Part shown: one piece after another, positions 17,132 through 29,427 of the stretch
How the letters are laid out: the number at the start of each line of letters is the position of its first letter
Position numbering within the stretch: position 1 is the first letter of the stretch
Source: Akkermansiaceae bacterium
GTDB taxonomy: Bacteria > Verrucomicrobiota > Verrucomicrobiia > Verrucomicrobiales > Akkermansiaceae
DNA: 59,180 bases
Assembly: GCA_029866215.1 (NCBI GenBank)
Contig: JARWZU010000035.1
Span: 1-59,180 of the forward strand
Direction of reading: 5' to 3'
The notes under the pieces: model-generated
Databases searched by the model: none
What the model was told of the DNA's origin: nothing
Seen by the model: the letters and a program-made list of their open reading frames with translations, nothing else
Translations under genes and position numbers: made by a program

Positions 17132-18364
17132 TCAAGGTTGCGGGACATCGCCGCTGAAGACGAATTCCCACCCGCGAGTCGATTGGTTCGGCTCAGGGGT
17201 TTGCCAGTCGAACTGGGCTAGATCGGTGTTTTTGTCAAGGTTGAGGCTAAAGCTGTTGACCGCTTGGAGTTGGGGCGCCTCGCCGATCAGCTTGATTTCC
17301 GTGCCGCTGATTTCTGCGGTTTTCAGGCGGAGCCCGCTGTTGGCCGGGATGCAGGCGGCAACCCGGCTGAGGATATCGACAGGTGAGTTCGTCAGCTCGA
17401 CCGCGGGGGAGAGCTCGTCCCATTTTTCCATGTGGGTCGCGTAGGCTTGACCTTCTGGGGCGGCGGCGGCGGCTTGCTGCTTGAGCTTCTGTGTCAGGGT
17501 GCTGTCCTTCCAAAGGCCGTAGCTAAACCAGCCGATGGCGGCGAGGTAAATGGTGGCGACGGCGGCGACTCCGACCATGATGTTTTGGCGGCGTTTTGCC
17601 TCGCGGCGGGCGGCGCGGACGTCGGCAGGGAGAAGCTTGCTGATGGGGTCCGGCAGCGTGGGGGCTGGGCGGGCTGAGATTTCCACGGGGGCCTTGAATC
17701 CGGCGGCGAGGGCAGCGGGATTGAGGTTTTCCGAGTTCGTCCAGACGACGATGTGGGACGGCTCGATTTCGAGGCCCTGCAGCGAAAGCTGGATGAGCGC
17801 CAGGCGGATCTCTCGGGCCAGGGCTTCATCGGGGCTGCTTGAGGTGCCGGAAGTGGCTTGGCAGTAAACCAAATTTCCCTGATGCGAGAGGCTGAAAACC
17901 CAGCGGCCGAGTTCCTTCCAGACGGCGAGTGAGTCGCCGGCGAGCGGGTAGGCGCGGGCAGAAATGTCGAAACTCTTGGGTCCGCGGGGCGGCATGTCAC
18001 CCTCACCTGGAGCGCGCAGCAGGACGGAGAGCAGCGCGGTATTTTCCGCCTCACGGGCGATCACGAACAGATCGGTGAGCTGGCCCGCCATGGGGTCTGG
18101 GCGCAGTCCGAGGCGCTCGGCATGGAGGGCCGCAAGGTCCGGGAAAAGCGAGGTATCGTCGCTGGTGACCCGCATGGGAAGCGCGGTGATCGCCTTGACG
18201 GGGAAGAGCAGCAGCAAGTCGCCGCTGGGAAGATTCGTGAGGTCGCCCGGGCGCTCGCACGCGGTGACTTCGTGAAGTTCTAGGGCGGAACCGGATGGGC
18301 CGGTCCAGATTTCCCAGCCAGATTCGCCGGGGACGAGAAGCACGTTTTGGGTGTTTTTACTCAC
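17132..18364 (-). CDS. T2SS protein GspL-like (PilM/PilN-type fusion)
   Basis: 410 residues starting with a GTG (18362-18364) that overlaps the gspK stop (GTGA), indicating translational coupling. Residues 1-250 look like the actin-like cytoplasmic domain of GspL/PilM (LLLLFPVKAITALPMRVTSD, the GNLVYCQATSGTSSSPDEAL stretch). A membrane helix follows at about 272-290 (VGVAAVATIYLAAIGWFSYG), then a coiled coil and a periplasmic PilN/GspL-C-like domain with SPVDILSRVAACIPANSGLR. It would recruit the secretion ATPase GspE, which is not encoded in this window, to the membrane platform. Confidence in the exact name is limited by high divergence. Confidence 0.65.
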   Translation of the reverse strand: MSKNTQNVLLVPGESGWEIWTGPSGSALELHEVTACERPGDLTNLPSGDLLLLFPVKAITALPMRVTSDDTSLFPDLAALHAERLGLRPDPMAGQLTDLFVIAREAENTALLSVLLRAPGEGDMPPRGPKSFDISARAYPLAGDSLAVWKELGRWVFSLSHQGNLVYCQATSGTSSSPDEALAREIRLALIQLSLQGLEIEPSHIVVWTNSENLNPAALAAGFKAPVEISARPAPTLPDPISKLLPADVRAARREAKRRQNIMVGVAAVATIYLAAIGWFSYGLWKDSTLTQKLKQQAAAAAPEGQAYATHMEKWDELSPAVELTNSPVDILSRVAACIPANSGLRLKTAEISGTEIKLIGEAPQLQAVNSFSLNLDKNTDLAQFDWQTPEPNQSTRGWEFVFSGDVPQP

Positions 18365-19299
18365 GGGATGATTTCTTCGGTACGTTCGAGGAGAGCGGGT
18401 TTGCCGGTGCGATTGCGAATGATGATGCTGATTTTGCGCTTCACGCCCTCGGCATAGCCGATGCTTTCCACGCGGGTGGTCGAATCGTTGGTGGTAAATC
18501 TCCGCGAAAGATCGGGGCGACCTTGTGGGTCTATTCCCAAAAGATCAAGAGCTGCGGAAGGATTTTGAAAAGGAACATCGTCGGTGGTGTCTTTGATGCC
18601 ATCCATGCCGGCGACGGTCTCGGGGATGATTTCGGCTTGTTCGGCGGGGACTTCGGCGGCAGCGGCGATCAACTCGGGCGTCGCCTCATTCAGGTCAAGT
18701 CCCCCACTGCTCCAAATCGTGAACCAGTTCCGCCAATCGGGACGGACCGCTTCGACCAACTCCATGCCACGGACGAGGCTCATTTCGGAAAGGTCATAAA
18801 ACGGGTGATTGAACGGTTGGTTGATCCGGCCGATCCCCTCGTAAAATTTTTTCTCAGCGCCTTTCATTTGTTCGTCATCGTCGGTGTCGATCCAGTCGAT
18901 GAGGGAATCGATCACGCCTTGGGCATCCGCCACGTCGAGGCCCCAGTTCACAAACATCGAGGTCAGCAGCTCCTTGTCTCCTTGCATGAGGATCGAGTTG
19001 ATGTTGAAGCGTCCGCCTTCGGAAACCACCTTGGCCTCGAAGCCCTCTCCGGTCTCGGCATTGAGTTGGCGAAGGATCGGGTCCGAGCGTTTCACTGCGG
19101 GGTTCGAGCCGATGGCGATGCCCATTTCCGCCATTTGGCGTGCGCGGGAACCGTGGACCTTGGCGGTTGCGATTTCCATATCGAAGGAGATGACCCGCAA
19201 GGTGGTCATGCAGGCCATCGCGAGGATCGCAATCAACCAGAGCACCGCCATGAGAGCGACGCCGCGAGGTCGTTGGGATGGAATGGGCTGGTGCTTCAT
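18361..19299 (-). CDS. gspK: T2SS minor pseudopilin GspK
   Basis: 312 residues. The N-terminal pseudopilin signal is RPRGVALMAVLWLIAILAMA; GspK typically has this less canonical cleavage region followed by a hydrophobic helix. The large body (YPFY-like LSEMSLVRGMELVEAVRPDW, then GLDLNEATPELIAAAAEVPA) and the acidic IDSLIDWIDTDDDEQMKG segment match the alpha domain of GspK, where calcium ligands lie. It caps the tip of the pseudopilus with GspI and GspJ. Its start overlaps the gspJ stop (ATGA), and its stop overlaps the next start. Confidence 0.88.
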   Translation of the reverse strand: MKHQPIPSQRPRGVALMAVLWLIAILAMACMTTLRVISFDMEIATAKVHGSRARQMAEMGIAIGSNPAVKRSDPILRQLNAETGEGFEAKVVSEGGRFNINSILMQGDKELLTSMFVNWGLDVADAQGVIDSLIDWIDTDDDEQMKGAEKKFYEGIGRINQPFNHPFYDLSEMSLVRGMELVEAVRPDWRNWFTIWSSGGLDLNEATPELIAAAAEVPAEQAEIIPETVAGMDGIKDTTDDVPFQNPSAALDLLGIDPQGRPDLSRRFTTNDSTTRVESIGYAEGVKRKISIIIRNRTGKPALLERTEEIIP

Positions 19300-20138
19300 T
19301 GGCCTATGTTTCGGTTGGGAGGTCTAGGGCCACCGCCATTTCCACCGGGTCTGCCGCCGCCATTTTGGGGGAATCCAGGGATTTGAACTTGAGGCAAGTT
19401 CACGCCGCCACCACCGGCAGGAATGCCGTCGGCTGCGGGGTCTGTTGAGTTGATGTTACCGCCGGATTGAGCCATTTGCCGCATGAGCACTTCGGGGTTT
19501 TGCTTGGGTGGGATCCAAAAAATCTGGCGGATTTCCTCGCCTTTCGCGCCGACGGCCATGGTGAGTTCCATTTGGAGAGGCAAGCGACCTTGGGCCTCCC
19601 AGTCGTATTGCCACTCCATCGTCCGGCCGTCGAGCACGCGCCACTCGAAATAGGCGACATCGGTGAGGAGGACGATTTCCGCGAAAGGTGCCGTGTCGGT
19701 CGAACTCCCAAAGGTGGAAGCGGAGCCCTCGAGGATTTCGTTTTCATAATACCGCAGCACGATGTCGAGGTAGCCGCTGCGGCGCTTCACGGTGCTGAAT
19801 TGAACGGCCTTGGCGATGCGCGCCTCGCCGCCCCACGTGAAGCTGAGAGGCACGTTTTGGAGGGTGAGGTCGGAGGTGTAGCGTGAGCCGGCGTCTTCAG
19901 CTTTCAGCTCGAGGCGCGTGTTGCCGGGGAGGGAGGAAAATCGTTGGCCGAGGAGCTCGAAGAACGCTTGGTGGAGCATTTCCTCGTTTTGGGTCTGCAC
20001 GATCGTGTTGCCGAGTGCCAGCGAAGTGCGGGCGGTGCTGAAGACCATCCCGACCAAAATCGACAACAAGCCGATCGCAATCACGAGCTCGAGCAGCGTG
20101 AAGCCTGATGGCCGGTTTTTGACAGGATGGTGGGTCAT
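19296..20138 (-). CDS. gspJ: T2SS minor pseudopilin GspJ
   Basis: About 280 residues from the ATG at 20136-20138, which overlaps the gspI stop (ATGA); an upstream in-frame start at 20189 is less likely. The prepilin motif is SGFTLLELVIAIGLLSILVG with the cleavage Gly before Phe and Glu at +5. The following beta-rich domain (QRFSSLPGNTRLELKAEDAG onward) is typical of GspJ. Near the end there is a Gly/Pro/Asn-rich tail (from about residue 245: GIPAGGGGVNLPQVQIPGF, then runs of GG and PP) that is unlikely to fold. Confidence 0.85.
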   Translation of the reverse strand: MTHHPVKNRPSGFTLLELVIAIGLLSILVGMVFSTARTSLALGNTIVQTQNEEMLHQAFFELLGQRFSSLPGNTRLELKAEDAGSRYTSDLTLQNVPLSFTWGGEARIAKAVQFSTVKRRSGYLDIVLRYYENEILEGSASTFGSSTDTAPFAEIVLLTDVAYFEWRVLDGRTMEWQYDWEAQGRLPLQMELTMAVGAKGEEIRQIFWIPPKQNPEVLMRQMAQSGGNINSTDPAADGIPAGGGGVNLPQVQIPGFPQNGGGRPGGNGGGPRPPNRNIGQ

Positions 20139-20545
20139 GGCTGGTACATGCGGCCGTAGCGCCAGGTTTCGACGTCGCGTTGCTTCCATTGCCCTTCAGC
20201 ATACCACTTCGCCTCCACCTTGATGGCGAACATTTCCTGGAGAAGTTGCCCGTCCTCATTTTCCAGTTTGTCGAGCAGAGTGACCGCGGTTTTCAGCTCG
20301 ATGCCAGTGTCGCCGACGGATGAGTTGAACTCTCCTTCTTCAAGGACGGGGAGGGACAGGGTCTCGTCGAGCGCGCTGTCGAGAATCCGAGTGATCCGGA
20401 GCTCGCTTTGCGCCATTTGCGCGGCAGCGGCCATCCGCTTGAGTGCCACGGCGAATCCGGTGGCAGCGATGCCGAATATGCCGAGCGCGAGAATCATCTC
20501 AAGGAGGAGAAATCCGCGTCGGCCATGCTGGATCGAGCGTTTCAT
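20135..20545 (-). CDS. gspI: T2SS minor pseudopilin GspI
   Basis: About 136 residues from the ATG at 20543-20545, which overlaps the gspH stop (ATGA). The longer in-frame version from 20647 would bury the prepilin signal. The prepilin motif is RRGFLLLEMILALGIFGIAA, with Glu at +5 after cleavage before Phe. The short C-terminal globular part, with ELRITRILDSALDETLSLPV and a closing WRYGRMYQP, fits GspI, the smallest tip pseudopilin. Confidence 0.82.
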   Translation of the reverse strand: MKRSIQHGRRGFLLLEMILALGIFGIAATGFAVALKRMAAAAQMAQSELRITRILDSALDETLSLPVLEEGEFNSSVGDTGIELKTAVTLLDKLENEDGQLLQEMFAIKVEAKWYAEGQWKQRDVETWRYGRMYQP

Positions 20546-21102
20546 CGGGCTTCGAGCGAACTTTCGCGAATGGTGGCGGTGAGCGGGTGGTAGGAATCTT
20601 CTGACCAGCTTTTCGGGAGGCTGAGCCGGATCGAGATCGGTTCGCAAAGGCCGTCGGGGTCAAAGCGCCAGACTTGCACGGCATTCTTGGTGGTCGGGAG
20701 CCATGCGTCCGCATTCCAGTGCCGGATGAAAAGGGCCATGTCGCCGCTGAGATTCACTTGGTTCTTGCCGCTGGCTTCGTTCAATTCGGGGGCGGAAACG
20801 GGAGGAAGCGTGCGTGAGTTTTTTTTCTGGATGATCCCCGCTTGGGCGAGCGGGAGGAGCCGCACGATGCCCTCGCGGAACTCCAAGGCGTAGGACGTTT
20901 GGTGAAGGATGGCGGAGACGCGGGCTTTTTTCGCCAAAAGTTCAATTTCTCCCGAGGTGTTGCGCAACGCTCGTTCGTCGGACGAGAAGATCATGAACCC
21001 GACCGCGCCCCCCATCACGACGGCGGAGATGGCGAGAACCATGACGATTTCGATCAGCGTGAAGCCTCGCTGCGGCTTAATCGTCCTGACTGCTGAGATC
21101 AT
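20542..21102 (-). CDS. gspH: T2SS pseudopilin GspH
   Basis: About 186 residues from the ATG at 21100-21102 (MISAVRTIKPQRGFTLIEIV). This start overlaps the end of gspG by 26 bases; an upstream in-frame start at 21153 would overlap more. The prepilin motif PQRGFTLIEIVMVLAISAVV is followed by a GspH-type domain, in which strands such as TSYALEFREGIVRLLPLAQA and NAVQVWRFDPDGLCEPISIR can be read. It would be one of the minor pseudopilins linking the tip complex to the GspG fibre. Confidence 0.82.
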   Translation of the reverse strand: MISAVRTIKPQRGFTLIEIVMVLAISAVVMGGAVGFMIFSSDERALRNTSGEIELLAKKARVSAILHQTSYALEFREGIVRLLPLAQAGIIQKKNSRTLPPVSAPELNEASGKNQVNLSGDMALFIRHWNADAWLPTTKNAVQVWRFDPDGLCEPISIRLSLPKSWSEDSYHPLTATIRESSLEAR

Positions 21103-21517
21103 CTGGGGTGCCCTCAATGCCGTCTTCGCCCTTGCTGAACATTTCGAAGTCATTTGCGCGCTTCTTGCCAGGGAAACGGTAGCCGTACTCGGTACCCCAT
21201 GGGTCTTTGGGAACCTTGCTCATCACTTGGACCCAGCGACGTGGGACCGGAGTGCTGGAGGGCTTAGTCACCAGCGCGTTGAGGCCCTGCTGGGTGGTCG
21301 GGAAGGAGCCGGCGTTGAGTTTGTACATGGCTAGGGCGCTTTCGAAGCTTTTGAAATCCGACTCCACTTGGCTCAGTTTGGCCGAGTTGCCGATTTTGTT
21401 CATCGAGAAGATCGCGCCACCGAGGATCATGGCGATGATTCCAAGGACAATCACCATTTCAAGGAGGGTGAATCCAGAGTTGCGGCGGATGCGAGGTGAG
21501 GAAGATTGAATTTTCAT
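21077..21517 (-). CDS. gspG: T2SS major pseudopilin GspG
   Basis: About 146 residues from the ATG at 21515-21517 (MKIQSSSPRIRRNSGFTLLE); an extended version to 21565 is possible but unnecessary. The prepilin signal NSGFTLLEMVIVLGIIAMIL is canonical. The body carries the GspG hallmarks LAMYKLNAGSFPTTQQGLNA, the loop with Trp and Pro (PRRWVQVMSKVPKDPWGTEY) and the calcium-site-like tail FSKGEDGIEGTPDDLSS. It is the first gene of the leftward T2SS operon. The promoter should lie in the 148-base space shared with the divergent gene at 21666. Confidence 0.92.
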   Translation of the reverse strand: MKIQSSSPRIRRNSGFTLLEMVIVLGIIAMILGGAIFSMNKIGNSAKLSQVESDFKSFESALAMYKLNAGSFPTTQQGLNALVTKPSSTPVPRRWVQVMSKVPKDPWGTEYGYRFPGKKRANDFEMFSKGEDGIEGTPDDLSSQDD

Positions 21518-21665
21518 GGATTGGCGGCTTGAAGGAGCCTTGCAGGGATCAAAACGCCATGCCACTCAAAAATTGTCGGGAAATTCGCGCAAAGATTGGC
21601 GATCTCGGTTGGGAATTTCTTGCCAGCAGGGTCAGATTCTCCCAACTCTGCACGTGTACCAGACC

Positions 21666-22889
21666 ATGAATAAAGTCCTCATCATCGGAGCCGGCGGAGT
21701 CGGCAGCGTCGTCGGCCACAAATGCGCCATGGTTCCCGAGGTCTTCGGGGAGATCACCCTCGCCTCGCGGACCCTTTCAAAATGCGACGCAATCGCCGCC
21801 GAGGTGCTCCAGCGCACGGGCCGCACGATCGGCACGGCCAAGGTGGATGCTGACAATGCGGAGGAAACCGCGGCACTCATTCGGAAAACGGGTGCGACGC
21901 TGCTGATCAATGTGGCGCTGCCCTACCAAGACCTCAACTTGATGGACGCCTGTTTGCTCGCGGGATGCGACTACATGGACACGGCAAACTACGAGCCGCT
22001 CGACGTCGCGAAGTTCGAATATTCGTGGCAATGGGCTTACCAAGAACGGTTCGAAAATGCCGGGCTCTCGGCGCTGCTCGGCTCCGGATTTGACCCCGGC
22101 GTGACCAATGTCTTCACGGCTTGGGCGCTCAAACACCACTTCGACGAGATCCACACGCTCGACATCATCGACGTGAACGGCGGAAATCACGGCAAGGCGT
22201 TTGCCACGAATTTCAATCCGGAAATCAATATCCGCGAGGTCACCGCCGAGTGCCGCCATTTCGAAAACGGTGGCTTTGTCGAAACCGCGCCGATGTCGCT
22301 GTACCAGGCGTTCACCTGCCCGGATGGCGTGGGGACTTACGAAATCTACCGAATGTATCACGAAGAGCTCGAATCGCTCGTCAAACACATCCCAACCCTC
22401 CAGCGCGCCCAATTCTGGATGTCATTTTCGCCCAATTATTTAAAGCATCTTGAGGTGCTTCAAAACGTCGGCATGACGCGGATCGACCCCGTGATGTACC
22501 AAGGGGTGGAAATCGTCCCGCTCCAGTTTCTTAAGGCGGTTTTGCCCAATCCAAGCGATCTTGGCGAGACGACCAAGGGCCGCACGTGCATCGGCAACGT
22601 GATCACCGGCGTCAAAAATGGCGCGCCCAAGGCGATCTACATCTACAACATCTGCGATCACGAAGCCTGCTTCGCGGAGGTGGGCTCCCAGGCGATTTCC
22701 TATACGACCGGAGTCCCGGCGATGATCGGTGCCAAGCAGTTGCTCACCGGCGACTGGCGGAAATCGGGGGTGTGGAACATCGAACAACACGACCCAGACG
22801 CCTTCATGGCGGACCTCAACGAGCATGGCTTGCCATGGAAAGTCATCGAATTGACCCAAGAACAAGCTGCGGGTTTTCACGTCGCCTGA
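21666..22889 (+). CDS. Saccharopine dehydrogenase family, carboxynorspermidine-dehydrogenase-like
   Basis: About 407 residues from the ATG at 21666 (MNKVLIIGAGGVGSVVGHK), which opens directly with the NAD(P)-binding Rossmann motif. The family blocks TLLINVALPYQDLNLMDACL, GCDYMDTANYEP, GLSALLGSGFDPGVTNVFTA and DIIDVNGGNHGKAFATNFNP point to carboxy(nor)spermidine dehydrogenase within the saccharopine dehydrogenase family. That enzyme makes the polyamine precursor from aspartate semialdehyde and a diamine. Its usual partner, the decarboxylase NspC, is not in the window. Lysine-pathway saccharopine dehydrogenase is the main alternative. Confidence 0.78.
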   Translation: MNKVLIIGAGGVGSVVGHKCAMVPEVFGEITLASRTLSKCDAIAAEVLQRTGRTIGTAKVDADNAEETAALIRKTGATLLINVALPYQDLNLMDACLLAGCDYMDTANYEPLDVAKFEYSWQWAYQERFENAGLSALLGSGFDPGVTNVFTAWALKHHFDEIHTLDIIDVNGGNHGKAFATNFNPEINIREVTAECRHFENGGFVETAPMSLYQAFTCPDGVGTYEIYRMYHEELESLVKHIPTLQRAQFWMSFSPNYLKHLEVLQNVGMTRIDPVMYQGVEIVPLQFLKAVLPNPSDLGETTKGRTCIGNVITGVKNGAPKAIYIYNICDHEACFAEVGSQAISYTTGVPAMIGAKQLLTGDWRKSGVWNIEQHDPDAFMADLNEHGLPWKVIELTQEQAAGFHVA

Positions 22890-23019
22890 GTAGCGGTTCC
22901 TCTGGATTGAACCTCACGAATTTCGCTTGTCAGCTGGAGAGCGCACTTTCAAAGTTCCATCGTGATTCATTTCAAAAATCTCCCCAGCACTGAATCTCCG
23001 ACCTGTCATCGCCAAGCCC

Positions 23020-26753
<3,734 letters not shown>

Positions 26754-26795
26754 TCGGCCGCTGACCTCACTCGCGCCTGAACCCATTTTTACACC

Positions 26796-29414
26796 ATGTC
26801 TGAATCTAACATCAAACCGATCAACGTCGCCGAAGAACTTTCGAAGTCCTTCTTGGAATACTCGATGTCGGTGATCATTTCCCGTGCGCTCCCCGATGTG
26901 CGTGACGGCCTAAAGCCGTCCCAACGCCGGATCCTTTACGCGATGCGCCAACTCGGCGTCGGCCCAGGGAAAGCTCACGTCAAGTGCGCCAAGATTGTCG
27001 GTGAAACGATGGGTAACTTCCACCCTCACGGCGACATGGCGATCTACACGACCCTCGTCAACATGGGCCAACCATGGACGATGCGTGAAATGCTGATCGA
27101 TGGCCAAGGAAACTTCGGATCGGTGGAGGGCGACTCAGCGGCCTCGATGCGTTACACGGAGGCACGCCTCCATGCGCTTGGCATGGCGATGATGGACGAC
27201 CTCGATAAGGATACCGTCGACTTTGTGCCGAACTATGATGGATCGCAGAATGAGCCATCGGTCCTGCCATCAGCATTTCCTAACTTCCTCGTCAATGGCA
27301 GCACTGGCATCGCAGTCGGTATGGCCACGAATCTCGCATCCCACAACCTCGGTGAGGTGGTCGAGGCGATCTGTGCGCAGATCGACCATCCAGAAATCAC
27401 GCTGCCGGAGTTGATGCAGTACATGAAGGGCCCCGATTTTCCGGTCGCTTGCGAGATCCGCGGCATTCGCGGCATCGAGGAATATTTCCGCACCGGCCGT
27501 GGCTCGATGCGCATGCGCGGCAAGATGGAAATCGAAGAGAATGCTGCAGGGCGCTCGTTCATCATCATCCGCGGCGTGCCGTACGGAGTGAACCGCGCGA
27601 CGCTCCAGGAACGCATCGCCGAATTGGTGAACGAGAAGATTCTCACCGGCATCTCAGGCATGCGCGACTTGTCGGCCGAGGACACCTGCATCGAGATCGA
27701 GCTCAAACGCGACGCCCGCCCACAGGTGGTCATGGCGCAGTTGTTCAAACTAACTTCCATGGAGACTTCGTTCTCCGTGAACATGCTGGCGATCCACAAG
27801 AATCGTCCGAAGCAACTTTCCCTCAAGGAAGCAATCGACGCCTACATCGAGCATCGCCGCGAGGTAGTGATCCGCCGAACTCGCTATTTGTTAGGAAAAG
27901 CAGAGGAACGCGCAGAGTTGCTAGAAGCCTTCCTGCTAGCTCTTGGACACCTCGATGACTTCATCAAGATCATCCGCTCGTCGAAAAACCGTGATGAGGC
28001 ACGCGAGCGCCTTTCCGCCTACAGTTTCCCAGTCGCCACCGCCGAGGCACTTGGCATCATGATCCGCTCACAGCCGTCGATTTCCGGCGAAACTTACACT
28101 TTCAGCGAGCGTCAAGTGAATGCCATCCTTGAACTCCGCCTCTATCAACTCACCGGCCTCGAGCAGGATAAGGTGAAGGGTGAATACGATGCAGTGCTTG
28201 CAGACATTAAGGACCTGATGGACATCCTTGCCCGCGAGGAACGTGTCCTTTTCATTATCAAGGACGAGCTCCGCGTCATCAAGGACCGCTTCGCCACGCC
28301 TCGGAAGTGCGAGATCGTCGCCGAAGTCGGCGAGGTAGCCATGGAAGATCTCATCGCAAACGATGCGATGATCGTCACCCTCTCGCATCGTGGCTACATC
28401 AAGCGCACACCCTCAAGCGAATACCGAGTCCAAGGCCGAGGCGGCAAGGGCCTCAAGGGAATGGAAACGCGAGGTGCGAAGAAGGATGGGGAAAATGATT
28501 TCATCGAGCATCTCTTCAGCGTGCAGGCGCACGATTACTTGCTCTTTTTCACCAACACGGGCCGGATGTATGTCGAGCGAGTGTATGAACTCCCCGAGGG
28601 TTCCCGCACGGCGATGGGCCGCAGCATCCAGAACGTACTCAACCTCAAGCCCGAGGAGAAAATTGCGGCATTGCTCCGCCTCGAACGCACCGTAGATGAA
28701 AATGGCAATGACATCACGTTCCGCGAGGAAGCGGGGTTTGTCTTCTTCGCCACCCGCAGCGGCAAGGTGAAGAAAACTGCAGTGAATGATTTCCGAAATT
28801 ATCGCAAAGATGGAATCATCGCAATCAATTTGGAGGAAGACAACGAGCTGATCGGTGTCCGTCTAACATCAGGTTCGGATGAGATCATTCTCGTGACCCA
28901 TGAAGGGATGAGTCTACGATTCCACGAGGATGACACCCGCGCTCTTGGCCGCGGCACGGCAGGAGTCATGGGAATCCGGCCGAGCGAGGGAGATTTCGTG
29001 ATTGGCCTTGCGCTGGTCACTCAGGGATCGACGCTTCTAGTGGCATCAGAAAATGGCATCGGCAAGCGCACGACCTTCGAGGACTATCGCCTCCAATCCC
29101 GCGGCGGCAAGGGCATCATCACCATGAAGGTCACTGAAAAAACGGGCCCAGTGGTCGGTGCGGTGACGGTGACCGAGGAGGATGAGCTCATGCTCATGAC
29201 CTCAAGCGGCCAAAGCATCCGGATCCGCGCCGCGGAGGTCCGTGAAACCGGTCGCAATGCCCAAGGCGTCAAGCTCCTCACTCTCAAGTCTGGCGAAAAA
29301 CTTCAAGACATCTCCATCGTCATCCCTGACGGCGAAGATTCAACTGAAGCATCGGCAGACGGTGCTCTAGCAGAAGATGTGGACCAAGGCGGCGAGGAAG
29401 AAGCCACCGAGTGA
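26796..29414 (+). CDS. gyrA: DNA gyrase subunit A
   Basis: 872 residues. The catalytic Tyr is Y120 in MRYTEARL. The breakage-reunion domain begins with SFLEYSMSVIISRALPDVRD. The C-terminal beta-pinwheel carries the GyrA box VQGRGGKGLKGME (about residue 545), which marks gyrase rather than topoisomerase IV. An acidic tail, about 30 residues, ends in DQGGEEEATE. The quinolone-determining region reads HPHGDMAIYTTLVNM: Met81 and Thr85 stand where E. coli has Ser83 and Asp87. The gene forms an operon-like pair with gyrB and converges with the ThiF-like gene 13 bases away. Confidence 0.96.
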   Translation: MSESNIKPINVAEELSKSFLEYSMSVIISRALPDVRDGLKPSQRRILYAMRQLGVGPGKAHVKCAKIVGETMGNFHPHGDMAIYTTLVNMGQPWTMREMLIDGQGNFGSVEGDSAASMRYTEARLHALGMAMMDDLDKDTVDFVPNYDGSQNEPSVLPSAFPNFLVNGSTGIAVGMATNLASHNLGEVVEAICAQIDHPEITLPELMQYMKGPDFPVACEIRGIRGIEEYFRTGRGSMRMRGKMEIEENAAGRSFIIIRGVPYGVNRATLQERIAELVNEKILTGISGMRDLSAEDTCIEIELKRDARPQVVMAQLFKLTSMETSFSVNMLAIHKNRPKQLSLKEAIDAYIEHRREVVIRRTRYLLGKAEERAELLEAFLLALGHLDDFIKIIRSSKNRDEARERLSAYSFPVATAEALGIMIRSQPSISGETYTFSERQVNAILELRLYQLTGLEQDKVKGEYDAVLADIKDLMDILAREERVLFIIKDELRVIKDRFATPRKCEIVAEVGEVAMEDLIANDAMIVTLSHRGYIKRTPSSEYRVQGRGGKGLKGMETRGAKKDGENDFIEHLFSVQAHDYLLFFTNTGRMYVERVYELPEGSRTAMGRSIQNVLNLKPEEKIAALLRLERTVDENGNDITFREEAGFVFFATRSGKVKKTAVNDFRNYRKDGIIAINLEEDNELIGVRLTSGSDEIILVTHEGMSLRFHEDDTRALGRGTAGVMGIRPSEGDFVIGLALVTQGSTLLVASENGIGKRTTFEDYRLQSRGGKGIITMKVTEKTGPVVGAVTVTEEDELMLMTSSGQSIRIRAAEVRETGRNAQGVKLLTLKSGEKLQDISIVIPDGEDSTEASADGALAEDVDQGGEEEATE

Positions 29415-29427
29415 GTCTTGCGAGCGG

